Assembly (NCBI GenBank): GCA_019414665.1
Contig: DXLO01000002.1
Location: 62,001-126,000 of the forward strand
Reading direction: 5' to 3'
DNA: 64,000 bases
Source: Bacteroides sp.
Lineage (GTDB): Bacteria > Bacteroidota > Bacteroidia > Bacteroidales > Bacteroidaceae
Shown: piece by piece, positions 56,801-64,000 of the stretch
Position numbering within the stretch: position 1 is the first letter of the stretch
Layout of the letters: each line of letters starts with the position of its first letter
Translations under genes and position numbers: made by a program
The notes under the pieces: generated by a model
Databases searched by the model: none
What the model saw: the letters and a program-made list of their open reading frames with translations, nothing else
What the model was told of the DNA's origin: nothing

Positions 56801-56957
56801 TTTCACCTGTAGCGTCTACTACAACTCCTGTACAAGCTCCATTTTGTTGTGTGATTTTCACATCGGCAACGCCGGGATTGGCGACCGCGTATGCTGCTCC
56901 TGTAGAGGCACCCATTAGGAACAGCAACATACTGACTGATTTTAGTCGTTTTAACAT
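53802..56957 (-). CDS. SusC-type TonB-dependent importer, shared-leader cassette 2
   Basis: The 1051-residue outer-membrane protein has a signal peptide (MLKRLKSVSMLLFLMGAS), a carboxypeptidase-regulatory-like domain (GVVVDATGETVIGASVV to FVGYQTVEI), the linker VVVTALGIKREKKALGYA near residue 119, plug and barrel ending FNVTLGF. Its first 37 codons or so and 39 bases of leader are identical in DNA to the SusC at 60569-63961, while later parts differ strongly. This suggests exchange between the two loci. It pairs with the SusD at 51810. The partner operon's regulator is not seen. Confidence 0.94.
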   Translation of the reverse strand: MLKRLKSVSMLLFLMGASTGAAYAVANPGVADVKITQQNGACTGVVVDATGETVIGASVVVKGTTNGTITGLDGDFSLSNVKKGDIIQISFVGYQTVEIPWDGQPMNVTLQDDTQTLGEVVVTALGIKREKKALGYAMQEVKGDALLEARETNLANALTGKVSGVQIIRSSNGPGGSSKIQLRGANSVTGLNQPLIVVDGVPMDNFTGASNNDIDNPTLDMGNGLSDINAEDIESMSVLKGASAAALYGSRAGNGVILITTKKGTKREGLGITISGSVSAETTFMLPKRQKAFGQGENGVFDSTNSYSWGPEVTGQSYTKWDGTTANMQIFDNVKNFFDTGVNLSESISFQQQYDKTSIYTSLNRMDDSSMIPGANLSRTNLTLRASSTFGKDDRWSIDAKVQYINTLAENRPISGARGNNAFYTIFNMPTTIDIRDFSSPVKDEFGEMIWWSKGGINPYWSKDYNPNKDSRNRFLMNGSLKYKFTDWLDAEIKAGSDMYFTEGEEKLYAGSPTNNKNSRYSTSEKKFFENNFSFLISGHKDELFGKFGGNFSFGGNLMERKSTGLDNSMGKLTAPDLFSLANGDKKDLSITETYIHKKINSLYGTLGINYNGWAFLDATFRNDWSSALNKENRSFFYPSVSLSWVISDMVGKVGKGMPEWFTYAKARASFAQVGNDMDAYQLYNTYSIGSDPNGNTTAGQGKTKYDADVRSELITSWEAGAELKFFNNRLGVDFAWYKTNAKRQLMNIPLNNLSGYDNMKVNAGNIQNTGIEIMLNARPIETAQFSWDTQLNFSQNKSKIIELLPGKPGMQYALGGSDALQVYAVAGGAYGEIWGTKYQRVEEGEFKGQLLLNESGLPQATSDKHKIGEQQPDFLLGWTNTFNYKNFTLSFLIDGRFGGDIFSFTNMNLQRSGIAECTAPGGKREDIVVAGVIKDGNGYKVNDQSVSLERYYKALATGRAGISEAYIYDATNIRLRNIALSYRFPSSMLKKTPFQQVKLGFTVNNVWMISSHLDGIDPESVYATSTNATGLENSSAPTSRSYLFNVTLGF

Positions 56958-56996
56958 AGCTGTGATTTTTTTTAAAGTTTATTGAAAATCAAGTAA
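56845..56996 (-). repeat. 152-bp perfect direct repeat (leader + signal peptide), copy 1
   Basis: Bases 56845-56996 are identical to 63849-64000. They cover the last part of the leader and the first codons of the SusC gene. Sequence downstream in the gene diverges abruptly. The right copy touches the window edge, so the true length may be greater; in this copy the sequence continues TTCCG after 56996. Confidence 0.95.
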
Positions 56997-57081
56997 TTCC
57001 GTTTCCTTAGTTCCTTCAGAACTACTCTTGCGGCTATGTATCTGATAATCAGTGCGTTTTGTTTTTTGTGCCTCAAAAAGA

Positions 57082-57127
57082 AAAATTGTATTTAAAAGTC
57101 TATAGAAGGACTTTTAAATACAATTTT
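57082..57127 (-). terminator. Terminator of the DUF4143 ATPase gene
   Basis: A perfect 19-bp stem (57082-57100 with 57109-57127; core TTTAAAAGTC/GACTTTTAAA) with an 8-base loop. On the minus strand it is followed by TCTTTTTG. It lies 27 bases past the stop at 57154 and upstream of the next SusC gene. Confidence 0.8.
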
Positions 57128-57153
57128 CTATCTATTTTCTACCGAAAAGAGTA

Positions 57154-58371
57154 CTAATATAGAAAGCCGAATAACCATAATGGTATTTTATTATTTATTC
57201 CATACTCTATATCATCAGCGACAATATATGCATCAGAAAGTCCATTTATTTGTTGTTTACCTTTGTGTCTACCACCGACTTCAAAAGTATAGCGTCCATC
57301 AATAAAGAAATCACTCTCTTTAGAAACGTTTATTTTGTGGCAATAACGCAATTGGTTGGCAAAAAAAGTTTCCCTGACATTTCCAATATCAATCTGACTG
57401 GCAGACAATGCATACATTAAATTAGGATTCTCCAAAAACAGTTTATCAGGTTTTTGCAAGCGGCTTATGCCGGAGCCTTCTTTTTGGAGATTCATAGTCA
57501 GACAGCTGTCATGGAGGGCATCCAGATAGGCCAGCAATGAATTACGCGAGATTCCTATCCGTTCACTTAGTTTGCTGACATTAGGAATAAAAGGCGCCGA
57601 CTCTGCAATGATATATAGTAACTGCTTAATTTTAGTTGTATATGAAATATCAACCCCTCTTAACTGTGGAATCTCCAATTCCACAATCAGATTGACCACT
57701 TCATTTATTCTTGAATAATAAAGAGCGGGTAATTCATTGTAATAAGGATAATACCCATGTTTCAAATAATCAGAAAAATGTTTCAGAACTTTAACTTTGT
57801 CTACTATCCCGACAGATAATGCCAGATGATTGTCCAATATATTATTTAAAGTCAATATCGGCAATGATAGTTTTTCATTCCAGTTTAAATACTCGCGAAA
57901 AGAAAAACCTTGCATTTCATAAACAATAGCCCGCCGGCTTAAATCCGATTTGGCATTTAAGATTTCAAGCAAGGACGAACCTGTAAAGACTACATGAAGT
58001 TCAGGTAAGTCATCATACATATTTTTCAGTTCTTGAGACCAGTTGGGGTATTTGTGTACTTCATCCAGAAACAGATATTTTCCTCCCCGCTTTACAAAAT
58101 CGGAAGCTAAATCATAAAGTTTATGTTCACTGAACCAGATATTATCCACACTGGCATAAAGTACGGTTTTATCCATTGGAAGGTTCAGTTTGATATACTG
58201 CAACAATAAAGTTGTTTTTCCAACTCCCCGGGCCCCCTTTATACCGATAAGACGAGCTTCCCATTCTATCTCATTCATCAGGCTACGTACAAAAGAAGTA
58301 TTTGTTATAGCCAGTTTCTTGATAAAGGATTCAAATAATCGTTCCATTTCTTCTTTTTGTTTATCACACAT
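57154..58371 (-). CDS. AAA_14/DUF4143-type ATP-binding protein
   Basis: The 405-residue cytoplasmic protein has an AAA_14 ATPase domain with Walker A GARGVGKT (residues 46-53), Walker B YLFLDEVHKYPNW and sensor VVFTGSS. The C-terminal half matches DUF4143, seen in a large, poorly characterised group of bacterial ATPases that often sit alone as accessory genes. It is inserted between two minus-strand SusC/SusD operons and has its own terminator; it does not look co-regulated with them. Function is unknown; an ATPase acting on DNA, or as a toxin/defence-like element, cannot be distinguished. Confidence 0.9.
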   Translation of the reverse strand: MCDKQKEEMERLFESFIKKLAITNTSFVRSLMNEIEWEARLIGIKGARGVGKTTLLLQYIKLNLPMDKTVLYASVDNIWFSEHKLYDLASDFVKRGGKYLFLDEVHKYPNWSQELKNMYDDLPELHVVFTGSSLLEILNAKSDLSRRAIVYEMQGFSFREYLNWNEKLSLPILTLNNILDNHLALSVGIVDKVKVLKHFSDYLKHGYYPYYNELPALYYSRINEVVNLIVELEIPQLRGVDISYTTKIKQLLYIIAESAPFIPNVSKLSERIGISRNSLLAYLDALHDSCLTMNLQKEGSGISRLQKPDKLFLENPNLMYALSASQIDIGNVRETFFANQLRYCHKINVSKESDFFIDGRYTFEVGGRHKGKQQINGLSDAYIVADDIEYGINNKIPLWLFGFLY

Positions 58372-58526
58372 TACAAAAATAGTAATAAATTGTTCATCAT
58401 GATAAACAAAACGAGTTTTTTTTTAAAGTTGCAGCAATAAAATGCTCACATTACCATTTGTTTAAATAAAGTTCAGACCTTCGCCCAAGTGTACTGCCCT
58501 TTTTTATTTGGCTTATGTTAAGTGGC

Positions 58527-58582
58527 TCTATGACCTATGCATAATATGCTTTGCCGATATCAGAATATCAAATGATTTTGGG
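58527..58582. repeat. 56-bp repeat, copy 2, downstream of a SusD gene
   Basis: It matches 51644-51699 with six transitions and no gaps; the last 41 bases differ at one position. It lies beside the terminator of the SusD gene at 58674. Confidence 0.75.
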
Positions 58583-58588
58583 TATAAT

Positions 58589-58629
58589 AAAAAAGGAAGA
58601 GAATATATCACATAACCTCTTCCTTTTTT
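58589..58629 (-). terminator. Terminator of the SusC/SusD operon at 58674
   Basis: AAAAAAGGAAGAG (58589-58601) pairs perfectly with CTCTTCCTTTTTT (58617-58629) around 15 bases; on the minus strand the final T-run is inside the stem. It lies 44 bases past the SusD stop. Confidence 0.75.
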
Positions 58630-58673
58630 ATTAATAAACTTGGACTAGCGTCATATTTCAGACTGTTTTTTCA

Positions 58674-60533
58674 TTAATTCAAATTAGGTCCTTCGCCAAA
58701 TTGCGGATTTCCTTCATCTACCCATACACGCTGAGAGTTTAGTTTGTCAGGATCTGCATTGTCAGTACCATAAGAGAACCCTTGCGCTTTATATGCTGCA
58801 ATTGTAATATCACGCATCTGATCTGTAGGAGCAGGTTCGCTTACTTTGAAACGTCTCGGAATTAATGTTGAATAATCCAATAAATCACTAAATTCCTCCC
58901 AAGGTAATAATGTACTGTTTTTCATGGGAATACCGGAACGACGTACATTTATAAACTGATCAAGAGGGCTCATTATATAGTGGATGTACTGCTGAATATA
59001 TACCTTTTCCAAATCAGATTTAGTATCACCAGTTAATTTGAAAGCATCATGAGAGAGCATTTCATTAACCATGGTATCATCAATCTTAATAGTAGCATCG
59101 AGCGGGTCATTTACACAAGTACGTGAATAATAAGGAACTTGATTGAGTTCCGCTGCTTTGTCATATACATAAGCAGATAAACGACAACCTTCTGTCAGAT
59201 ATTCTTGAGCCGATTTAGGTGCATTAGCTCCTAATAATTTAAATTCAGCTAATAATAATTGTACTTCTGCTGCTGAGAAATAAATGCCATACCATGGGGT
59301 TATTTGAATATCTTTATCAGGTGTTACATCCGGTGCATCTGGATAAGTGAAGTCATAAATACCTTTTACTAATTCCTGATTGCGGAATGACAGCGCTTCA
59401 TAATCTCTTGTTCCACCTGCGGAAGTTTTTAACTGGAACAATAAACCTGTAGGGTCAAAAATCCATTTGTTATTCTCTTCCAAGCCAGCACCAATCTTTA
59501 AAGGGGCTCCGTAATAACGTACCCATGGTTCGCCTGGACCTGTCCAGCCTTTAAATTTACCGTCTTCGATAATAGCGTTTTCGGCGATATAAGGAGGAAT
59601 TTCTTTACCTTGATCCAAGAATGCTTGTATTACAGCTCCGTTAAACTCATTCTTTGTGAAGGCACTTAACAGACGTGTGTCGCGGTTGTCTTTCATAAAG
59701 TCAATTAATAAATCATGTCCGGCACCTTGAGGGAAATCATTGTTCCAGTGATTGTTTGTTCTTCCGCGATTATAAATAAAATCATCAGTTGCGGATTCTA
59801 ATATACCAGCCTGATTGGCTATGACTTCATTTGCTATCTTAATGGCTCTGTTTCTGTCTTTATTAACAAGACGTGCTGCTAGCTTTAATTTTAAAGAGTT
59901 GGCGAATTTCGCCCATTTTTTGACATCGCCATTGTATATGAAATCCTGATTACCTAAGATATCGCTAATATTATTAGTCGTAAGATAGTTAATAGCCTCG
60001 TCCAATTCCTTCAACCAATAATCATATAATTCTTCCTGTGTGTCAAATTTGGGATACAATGTGCCTCCATAACGAGCCATCTCTGCTTCCGTGTATTGAA
60101 GTGAGCCATACATATCGCTATCACCCATTGCCAGAAAGACAGCTAAAGGATTACATAGATATTGAATATATCCATAACGTGCTTTATCTTCATCAGACAT
60201 TTGAGAAATTTGATAACGTAAATCATTTATCATACGTAAAGTATCGTATATATTCGATCCTGTACTACCTTGCTCGGTTATCAGATTAAAACTGTCTACA
60301 TTACCACTTGGGCTAACAATACACTGTCCCCAAGCACCAATACGCGGAAAATCATAATACCATGCAGAATAATCCATCGGTTCGAATTGATATAGGCATT
60401 CCGTGAATAAAAAACGGATATTAGGAGTTGAAATGTCACCTTCACTTGAGTTTATATCTTTAAACTCATCGGCACAAGAGGATAAAAGTCCTGCACCTAA
60501 AATGCATGAAGCAAATAAATATTTTAATTTCAT
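58674..60533 (-). CDS. SusD-like glycan-binding lipoprotein (SusD-like 2 type)
   Basis: The 619-residue lipoprotein has a signal ending GAGLLSSC and opens DEFKDINSSEGDISTPN. SusD-like 2 features include VKKWAKFANSLKLKLAARLVN, a long central region with WNNDFPQGAGHDLLIDF, and near the end QFINVRRSGIPMKNST and STLIPRRFKVSEP. It partners the SusC that starts 35 bases upstream. It is not close in sequence to the SusD at 51810 even though both operons share leader and 3' repeat. Confidence 0.92.
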   Translation of the reverse strand: MKLKYLFASCILGAGLLSSCADEFKDINSSEGDISTPNIRFLFTECLYQFEPMDYSAWYYDFPRIGAWGQCIVSPSGNVDSFNLITEQGSTGSNIYDTLRMINDLRYQISQMSDEDKARYGYIQYLCNPLAVFLAMGDSDMYGSLQYTEAEMARYGGTLYPKFDTQEELYDYWLKELDEAINYLTTNNISDILGNQDFIYNGDVKKWAKFANSLKLKLAARLVNKDRNRAIKIANEVIANQAGILESATDDFIYNRGRTNNHWNNDFPQGAGHDLLIDFMKDNRDTRLLSAFTKNEFNGAVIQAFLDQGKEIPPYIAENAIIEDGKFKGWTGPGEPWVRYYGAPLKIGAGLEENNKWIFDPTGLLFQLKTSAGGTRDYEALSFRNQELVKGIYDFTYPDAPDVTPDKDIQITPWYGIYFSAAEVQLLLAEFKLLGANAPKSAQEYLTEGCRLSAYVYDKAAELNQVPYYSRTCVNDPLDATIKIDDTMVNEMLSHDAFKLTGDTKSDLEKVYIQQYIHYIMSPLDQFINVRRSGIPMKNSTLLPWEEFSDLLDYSTLIPRRFKVSEPAPTDQMRDITIAAYKAQGFSYGTDNADPDKLNSQRVWVDEGNPQFGEGPNLN

Positions 60534-60568
60534 ACTAATTCAATTTTATATTGTTAAAGCATTATGCA

Positions 60569-63500
60569 TTAGAATTCGGCATTAATAGTAAACGTATAGT
60601 TTCTAATATATGGTTCATAACCACGGATACGGAATTCTGCAGATCTATTACCACGAACACTTTCCGGGTGAACGTTATTAGGCAATGAATTATATATATA
60701 GCCTACATTGCGTGCTGCTAAACTTAAATTCAAACCTTTAGCACCAATCTTTGATGCTATGCTTTTAGGCATACGATATGACAATGTGATATCACGAAGA
60801 GCTATGTAACTTAACTCATGCACCCAGTCATCATTAACGACACCTTCGCCCCAAGAATTTCTAAACACATGATATGCACTAGCATGGGTCGGTTCGATAA
60901 TACCTGCATCAATAGCTTGCTGATGGGTCATACCACTGATGTCATGTGATTTGCCATCAATACCTGTAGCTGAAGTACCCGGTGCAAACACTCCTTCTAA
61001 AATAACACCATCTTCATAGGTGATTCCATTGCTACCCCCTGCATACTGACTTGTCCAAGTCAAACCACCACTTGCCGCATCACGATATTTTAAAGACGTT
61101 TTAGTCCAGCCGGCATTTGAACCGTAACGGTTGCTATACATAGCTACTAAACCACCGATACGCATATCAAGACCTACATGTAAACTTAAATTTTTCCAGC
61201 GCAGGCTTGTTGACATAGAACCTAAAAAATCCGGTTGCATATCACCCAATTCCTGAACCACTCCACTTCTACGTTCGTATACAGCACGACGCGTATCACT
61301 GTAGTTCAACAAAACTCGCCCTTGATCGTCACGAGCAGGAAGAATATCAGTCATTAACATACCATAACTTCCACCAACTTTAGCAACAGAACCAATACGG
61401 TAGTCATAGGCGTTTACTTGACCTGCAAGTGAAATATATTCAGCTGCATCCGGATGGAGTTCTACAATCTTACTCGTATTTTTGGTCCATGTGAAATCTA
61501 GTCCCCATTCCCAATCTTCATTTTGGAAAGGAATAGTATTCAAAGCTAACTCTATACCTTGATTCTGAATATTACCAGCATTAATCAATTGTGTACTGAT
61601 ACCTGATACCCAAGGAGTTGCTATTTCCATTATTTGATCTTTGGTATTTTCTTTATAGTAAGTTACATCCAAATTCAGACGGTTTTTAAATGTACGGAAG
61701 TCCAAACCAATTTCCCAAGCATTTTTACGTTCCGGTTTTAAATTGGAGGCTTTCATTATTGTATTTAAAGTATTGGTATAAATATTCCCACCATTAGGCA
61801 ATTCAATTGTACCAAATCCATAAGCCTGGTTTACATAATAAGGATCGGTATCATTACCTACTTGTGCCCACGAGCCACGAACCTTAGCGAAAGAGATCCA
61901 TTCGGGCAATTGCTCACGGAATGTTTCACTAATAATCCAAGAACCTGAAACTGAAGGGTAAAAATAAGAATGATTACCTGTACCATTAGCATAAACTAAT
62001 GCAGAAGACCAATCATTACGTCCTGTAACATCCAAATAGACTTGATTCTTCCATCCTAAATTTAAAGCAAAAATGGCAGAAAGCATACGTTTTTCGCTTT
62101 TCAATCCACCATCGGATTTTTTAGGATTCTTTGAGTTATCAACGAACCATTGTCCAGGAACCACCATACCTCCGTCAGTATTTACAGAATATTCATATCT
62201 GCTAGTATTATAATATTCAAAGCGTGCAAAGCCACCAATATAATAATCTTTTATAGTTTTGTTCCAAGTAAACGAGCCACCAAAAGTGGTTTGTTCCTTT
62301 GTGTTTTGCCAAATTTTATAATAGCCTCCATCATTGGCATATCCGGTTCCTAATTCTTTGTTATCACCACGATTGTAGTAATAATTCATATTAGCATCAG
62401 CTTTAAATTTCAGCCAGTCGGTTATTTTCATATTAACTTCAAAAGTAGGGCGTACAACTGTTTCTTTTTGGCGATAATCATATTTATCAATTTCGAACCA
62501 ATAGGTTTTACCAGGAACATTTCCATAGATGTCACCATAATCAGTACTTGCCACTCCACCATGTTCGCCGAGATATTTGTTACGGAAATATTGGGGGTCA
62601 TAATTGGGAGTCCATGTTCCGTTTACGAAATTTTCACCGATATTGCGTGCTGCATTTCTTGGCGTTGAATTAGAAAAATTCACAGAAGCTGCAACATCTA
62701 CCCAATCATTTAATTTATGTGTTGCTTTTACCAAGAAAGAATAACGCTCAAATGTATTATTCGGAGTAGTGGATTCAGCATGTTTATAAGACATGGAAGC
62801 ATAGAATGTGGTTTTGTCATTACCACCATGAATAGCTAGATTTGTATTGGTGTTGAAACCTATTTGATACATATCCAACATATTATTTTTATGTGGGGAA
62901 TAAGTAGTCATTGTACCGTCATAATTTTCAATTTGACTACCGTCATATTTAGGACCAAATCCAGTTCCCCAAGTTCCAATTAAGGTATGTTGTCCAGCTG
63001 AGTTCACTTGGAATTGTGTTGGTTGCCAGATATTACCATCACCATCTGCGTCATAACGTCCTACATACGGACCATCACCATAGACAGTCTGAATATCTGG
63101 AGTTTTATATGCATGGTCGATACCGAATGTTTGAGAGAAACTGATACCTAATCCACTACCACCCTTGCCACTTTTAGTAGTAATTACAACAGCACCATTC
63201 AAACCACGAGAACCATAGAGTGCAGTCGCTGCGGCACCTTTTAAAACAGAAACTGTTTCAAAATCATCAGGATTTAGATTTTTCAATTCATTACCATAGT
63301 CACTGGAATTACTCCCCCAGTTCAAGTCATCATTACCAGATACATTATTATCCAGTATAACACCGTCTACTACATAAATAGGCTGGTTGTTATTGCCCAT
63401 CGTGGAAGCACCACGGATTTGAATTTTGGCTGCGCCAAAGATACCACCATCTGAACTGGAAATTTCAACACCTGCTACTTTTCCTTGTAATGCAGTAACC

Positions 63501-63961
63501 GGAGAAATGGTGTTGGCTGCTTTCAATTCATCACCCCTTACTTCGGTAACGGCATAACCCAGCGCCTTTTCCTCACGTTTCAATCCTAGAGCGGTTACAA
63601 CTACCTCACCCAACAATTGAGTATCATCTTTCAAAAGAACATCTAGAGGTTTCCCGGTCCATTTTATTTCTTGAGTAGCATAACCAACGAAAGAGATAAC
63701 AATGATATCCCCTTCCTTTACATTACTTAAAGAGAAGTCACCGTCAAGCCCTGTGATAGTACCATTCGTAGTCCCTTTCACTACTACAGATGCACCGATA
63801 ACACCTTCTCCCGTAGCATCCTTGACGATACCCGTACATGTCCCTGTCTGTTGTGTGATTTTCACATCGGCAACGCCGGGATTGGCGACCGCGTATGCTG
63901 CTCCTGTAGAGGCACCCATTAGGAACAGCAACATACTGACTGATTTTAGTCGTTTTAACAT
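60569..63961 (-). CDS. SusC-type TonB-dependent importer, shared-leader cassette 1
   Basis: The 1130-residue outer-membrane protein has a signal peptide identical to that of the SusC at 53802, a carboxypeptidase-regulatory-like domain (GIVKDATGEGVIGAS to FVGYATQEI), the linker VVVTALGLKREEKALGYA near residue 119, the plug (ALQGKVAGVEI to ALYGSRGLNGAVVITT) and a large barrel that ends YTFTINAEF. It is about 80 residues longer than its neighbour and clearly diverged after the leader. Its promoter lies to the right of the window edge. It forms an operon with the SusD at 58674. Confidence 0.94.
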   Translation of the reverse strand: MLKRLKSVSMLLFLMGASTGAAYAVANPGVADVKITQQTGTCTGIVKDATGEGVIGASVVVKGTTNGTITGLDGDFSLSNVKEGDIIVISFVGYATQEIKWTGKPLDVLLKDDTQLLGEVVVTALGLKREEKALGYAVTEVRGDELKAANTISPVTALQGKVAGVEISSSDGGIFGAAKIQIRGASTMGNNNQPIYVVDGVILDNNVSGNDDLNWGSNSSDYGNELKNLNPDDFETVSVLKGAAATALYGSRGLNGAVVITTKSGKGGSGLGISFSQTFGIDHAYKTPDIQTVYGDGPYVGRYDADGDGNIWQPTQFQVNSAGQHTLIGTWGTGFGPKYDGSQIENYDGTMTTYSPHKNNMLDMYQIGFNTNTNLAIHGGNDKTTFYASMSYKHAESTTPNNTFERYSFLVKATHKLNDWVDVAASVNFSNSTPRNAARNIGENFVNGTWTPNYDPQYFRNKYLGEHGGVASTDYGDIYGNVPGKTYWFEIDKYDYRQKETVVRPTFEVNMKITDWLKFKADANMNYYYNRGDNKELGTGYANDGGYYKIWQNTKEQTTFGGSFTWNKTIKDYYIGGFARFEYYNTSRYEYSVNTDGGMVVPGQWFVDNSKNPKKSDGGLKSEKRMLSAIFALNLGWKNQVYLDVTGRNDWSSALVYANGTGNHSYFYPSVSGSWIISETFREQLPEWISFAKVRGSWAQVGNDTDPYYVNQAYGFGTIELPNGGNIYTNTLNTIMKASNLKPERKNAWEIGLDFRTFKNRLNLDVTYYKENTKDQIMEIATPWVSGISTQLINAGNIQNQGIELALNTIPFQNEDWEWGLDFTWTKNTSKIVELHPDAAEYISLAGQVNAYDYRIGSVAKVGGSYGMLMTDILPARDDQGRVLLNYSDTRRAVYERRSGVVQELGDMQPDFLGSMSTSLRWKNLSLHVGLDMRIGGLVAMYSNRYGSNAGWTKTSLKYRDAASGGLTWTSQYAGGSNGITYEDGVILEGVFAPGTSATGIDGKSHDISGMTHQQAIDAGIIEPTHASAYHVFRNSWGEGVVNDDWVHELSYIALRDITLSYRMPKSIASKIGAKGLNLSLAARNVGYIYNSLPNNVHPESVRGNRSAEFRIRGYEPYIRNYTFTINAEF

Positions 63962-64000
63962 AGCTGTGATTTTTTTTAAAGTTTATTGAAAATCAAGTAA
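63849..64000 (-). repeat. 152-bp perfect direct repeat (leader + signal peptide), copy 2
   Basis: It is identical to 56845-56996 and continues to the edge of the window, so its outer boundary is unknown. Confidence 0.95.

Noticed and set aside
56958..57081. Invertible promoter before the SusC gene
   Set aside because: No inverted repeats flank this leader; the two identical copies are direct repeats. The nearby hairpin at 57082-57127 is the ATPase terminator.
1..64000. CRISPR array, tRNA or rRNA genes, transposons
   Set aside because: No spaced short repeats, cloverleaf-like sequences, rRNA stretches or transposase/integrase frames were recognised.

Overview
The window looks like a chromosome segment of a gut Bacteroidales bacterium, most likely Bacteroides or Phocaeicola. 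The reasons are four SusC/SusD outer-membrane pairs, a hybrid two-component system regulator, secreted glycoside hydrolases with Bacteroidota-type lipoprotein signals, and recurrent TAnnTTTG promoter elements (the Bacteroides -7 box). No rRNA, tRNA, CRISPR array, transposase or integrase was recognised. All assignments are from reading the sequence; no database search was run.

Layout. 1-813: 5' part of a TonB-dependent receptor on the minus strand. 1.2-7.2 kb: secreted GH2 beta-galactosidase, a voltage-gated-type K+ channel with a zinc-ribbon tail, and a lytic transglycosylase overlapping an AraC regulator. 7.4-18.1 kb: a polysaccharide utilisation locus made of a hybrid two-component regulator, SusC, SusD and a beta-helix lipoprotein. 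18.2-23.7 kb: a DUF4251 protein and a complete L-rhamnose catabolic operon (rhaB-rhaA-rhaT-rhaD). 24.0-29.4 kb: an arginine/proline biosynthesis cluster (argR, GNAT, argG, argC, argD, proC). 29.6-38.0 kb: AraC regulator, GH30 lipoprotein and a second SusC/SusD pair. 38.2-44.9 kb: aryl-sulfate sulfotransferase, GH130 mannosyl-glucose phosphorylase, alkaline-phosphatase-superfamily lipoprotein, sodium:solute symporter, and the wreck of a GH36-like alpha-galactosidase. 45.1-48.5 kb: a redox operon with a ferredoxin-fused aldo/keto reductase, a NapH-NapG-like fusion and DUF1893. 48.7-51.5 kb: XRE-cupin regulator, acyl-CoA ligase and a small secreted protein. 51.8-64.0 kb: two minus-strand SusC/SusD operons separated by a DUF4143-type ATPase.

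How genes work together. The hybrid regulator at 7.4 kb probably senses a glycan fragment in the periplasm and drives the adjacent SusC/SusD/beta-helix operon. The rhamnose genes give isomerisation, phosphorylation and aldol cleavage plus uptake. The arginine genes cover the late and middle steps of the pathway under an ArgR encoded at the front of the cluster. GH130, the symporter and the broken alpha-galactosidase suggest a reduced beta-mannan/galactomannan locus.

The most unusual features are: (i) the two rightmost SusC/SusD cassettes share a perfectly identical 152-bp leader and signal-peptide region and a related 56-bp 3' repeat, although the rest of the coding sequences has diverged, which points to recombination or cassette exchange; (ii) the operon encoding an exported ferredoxin-AKR, a NapHG-like fusion and DUF1893; (iii) a dispersed family of intergenic inverted repeats with GTGTCAAAAC-type ends; (iv) a GNAT enzyme of unknown substrate inside the arginine operon.
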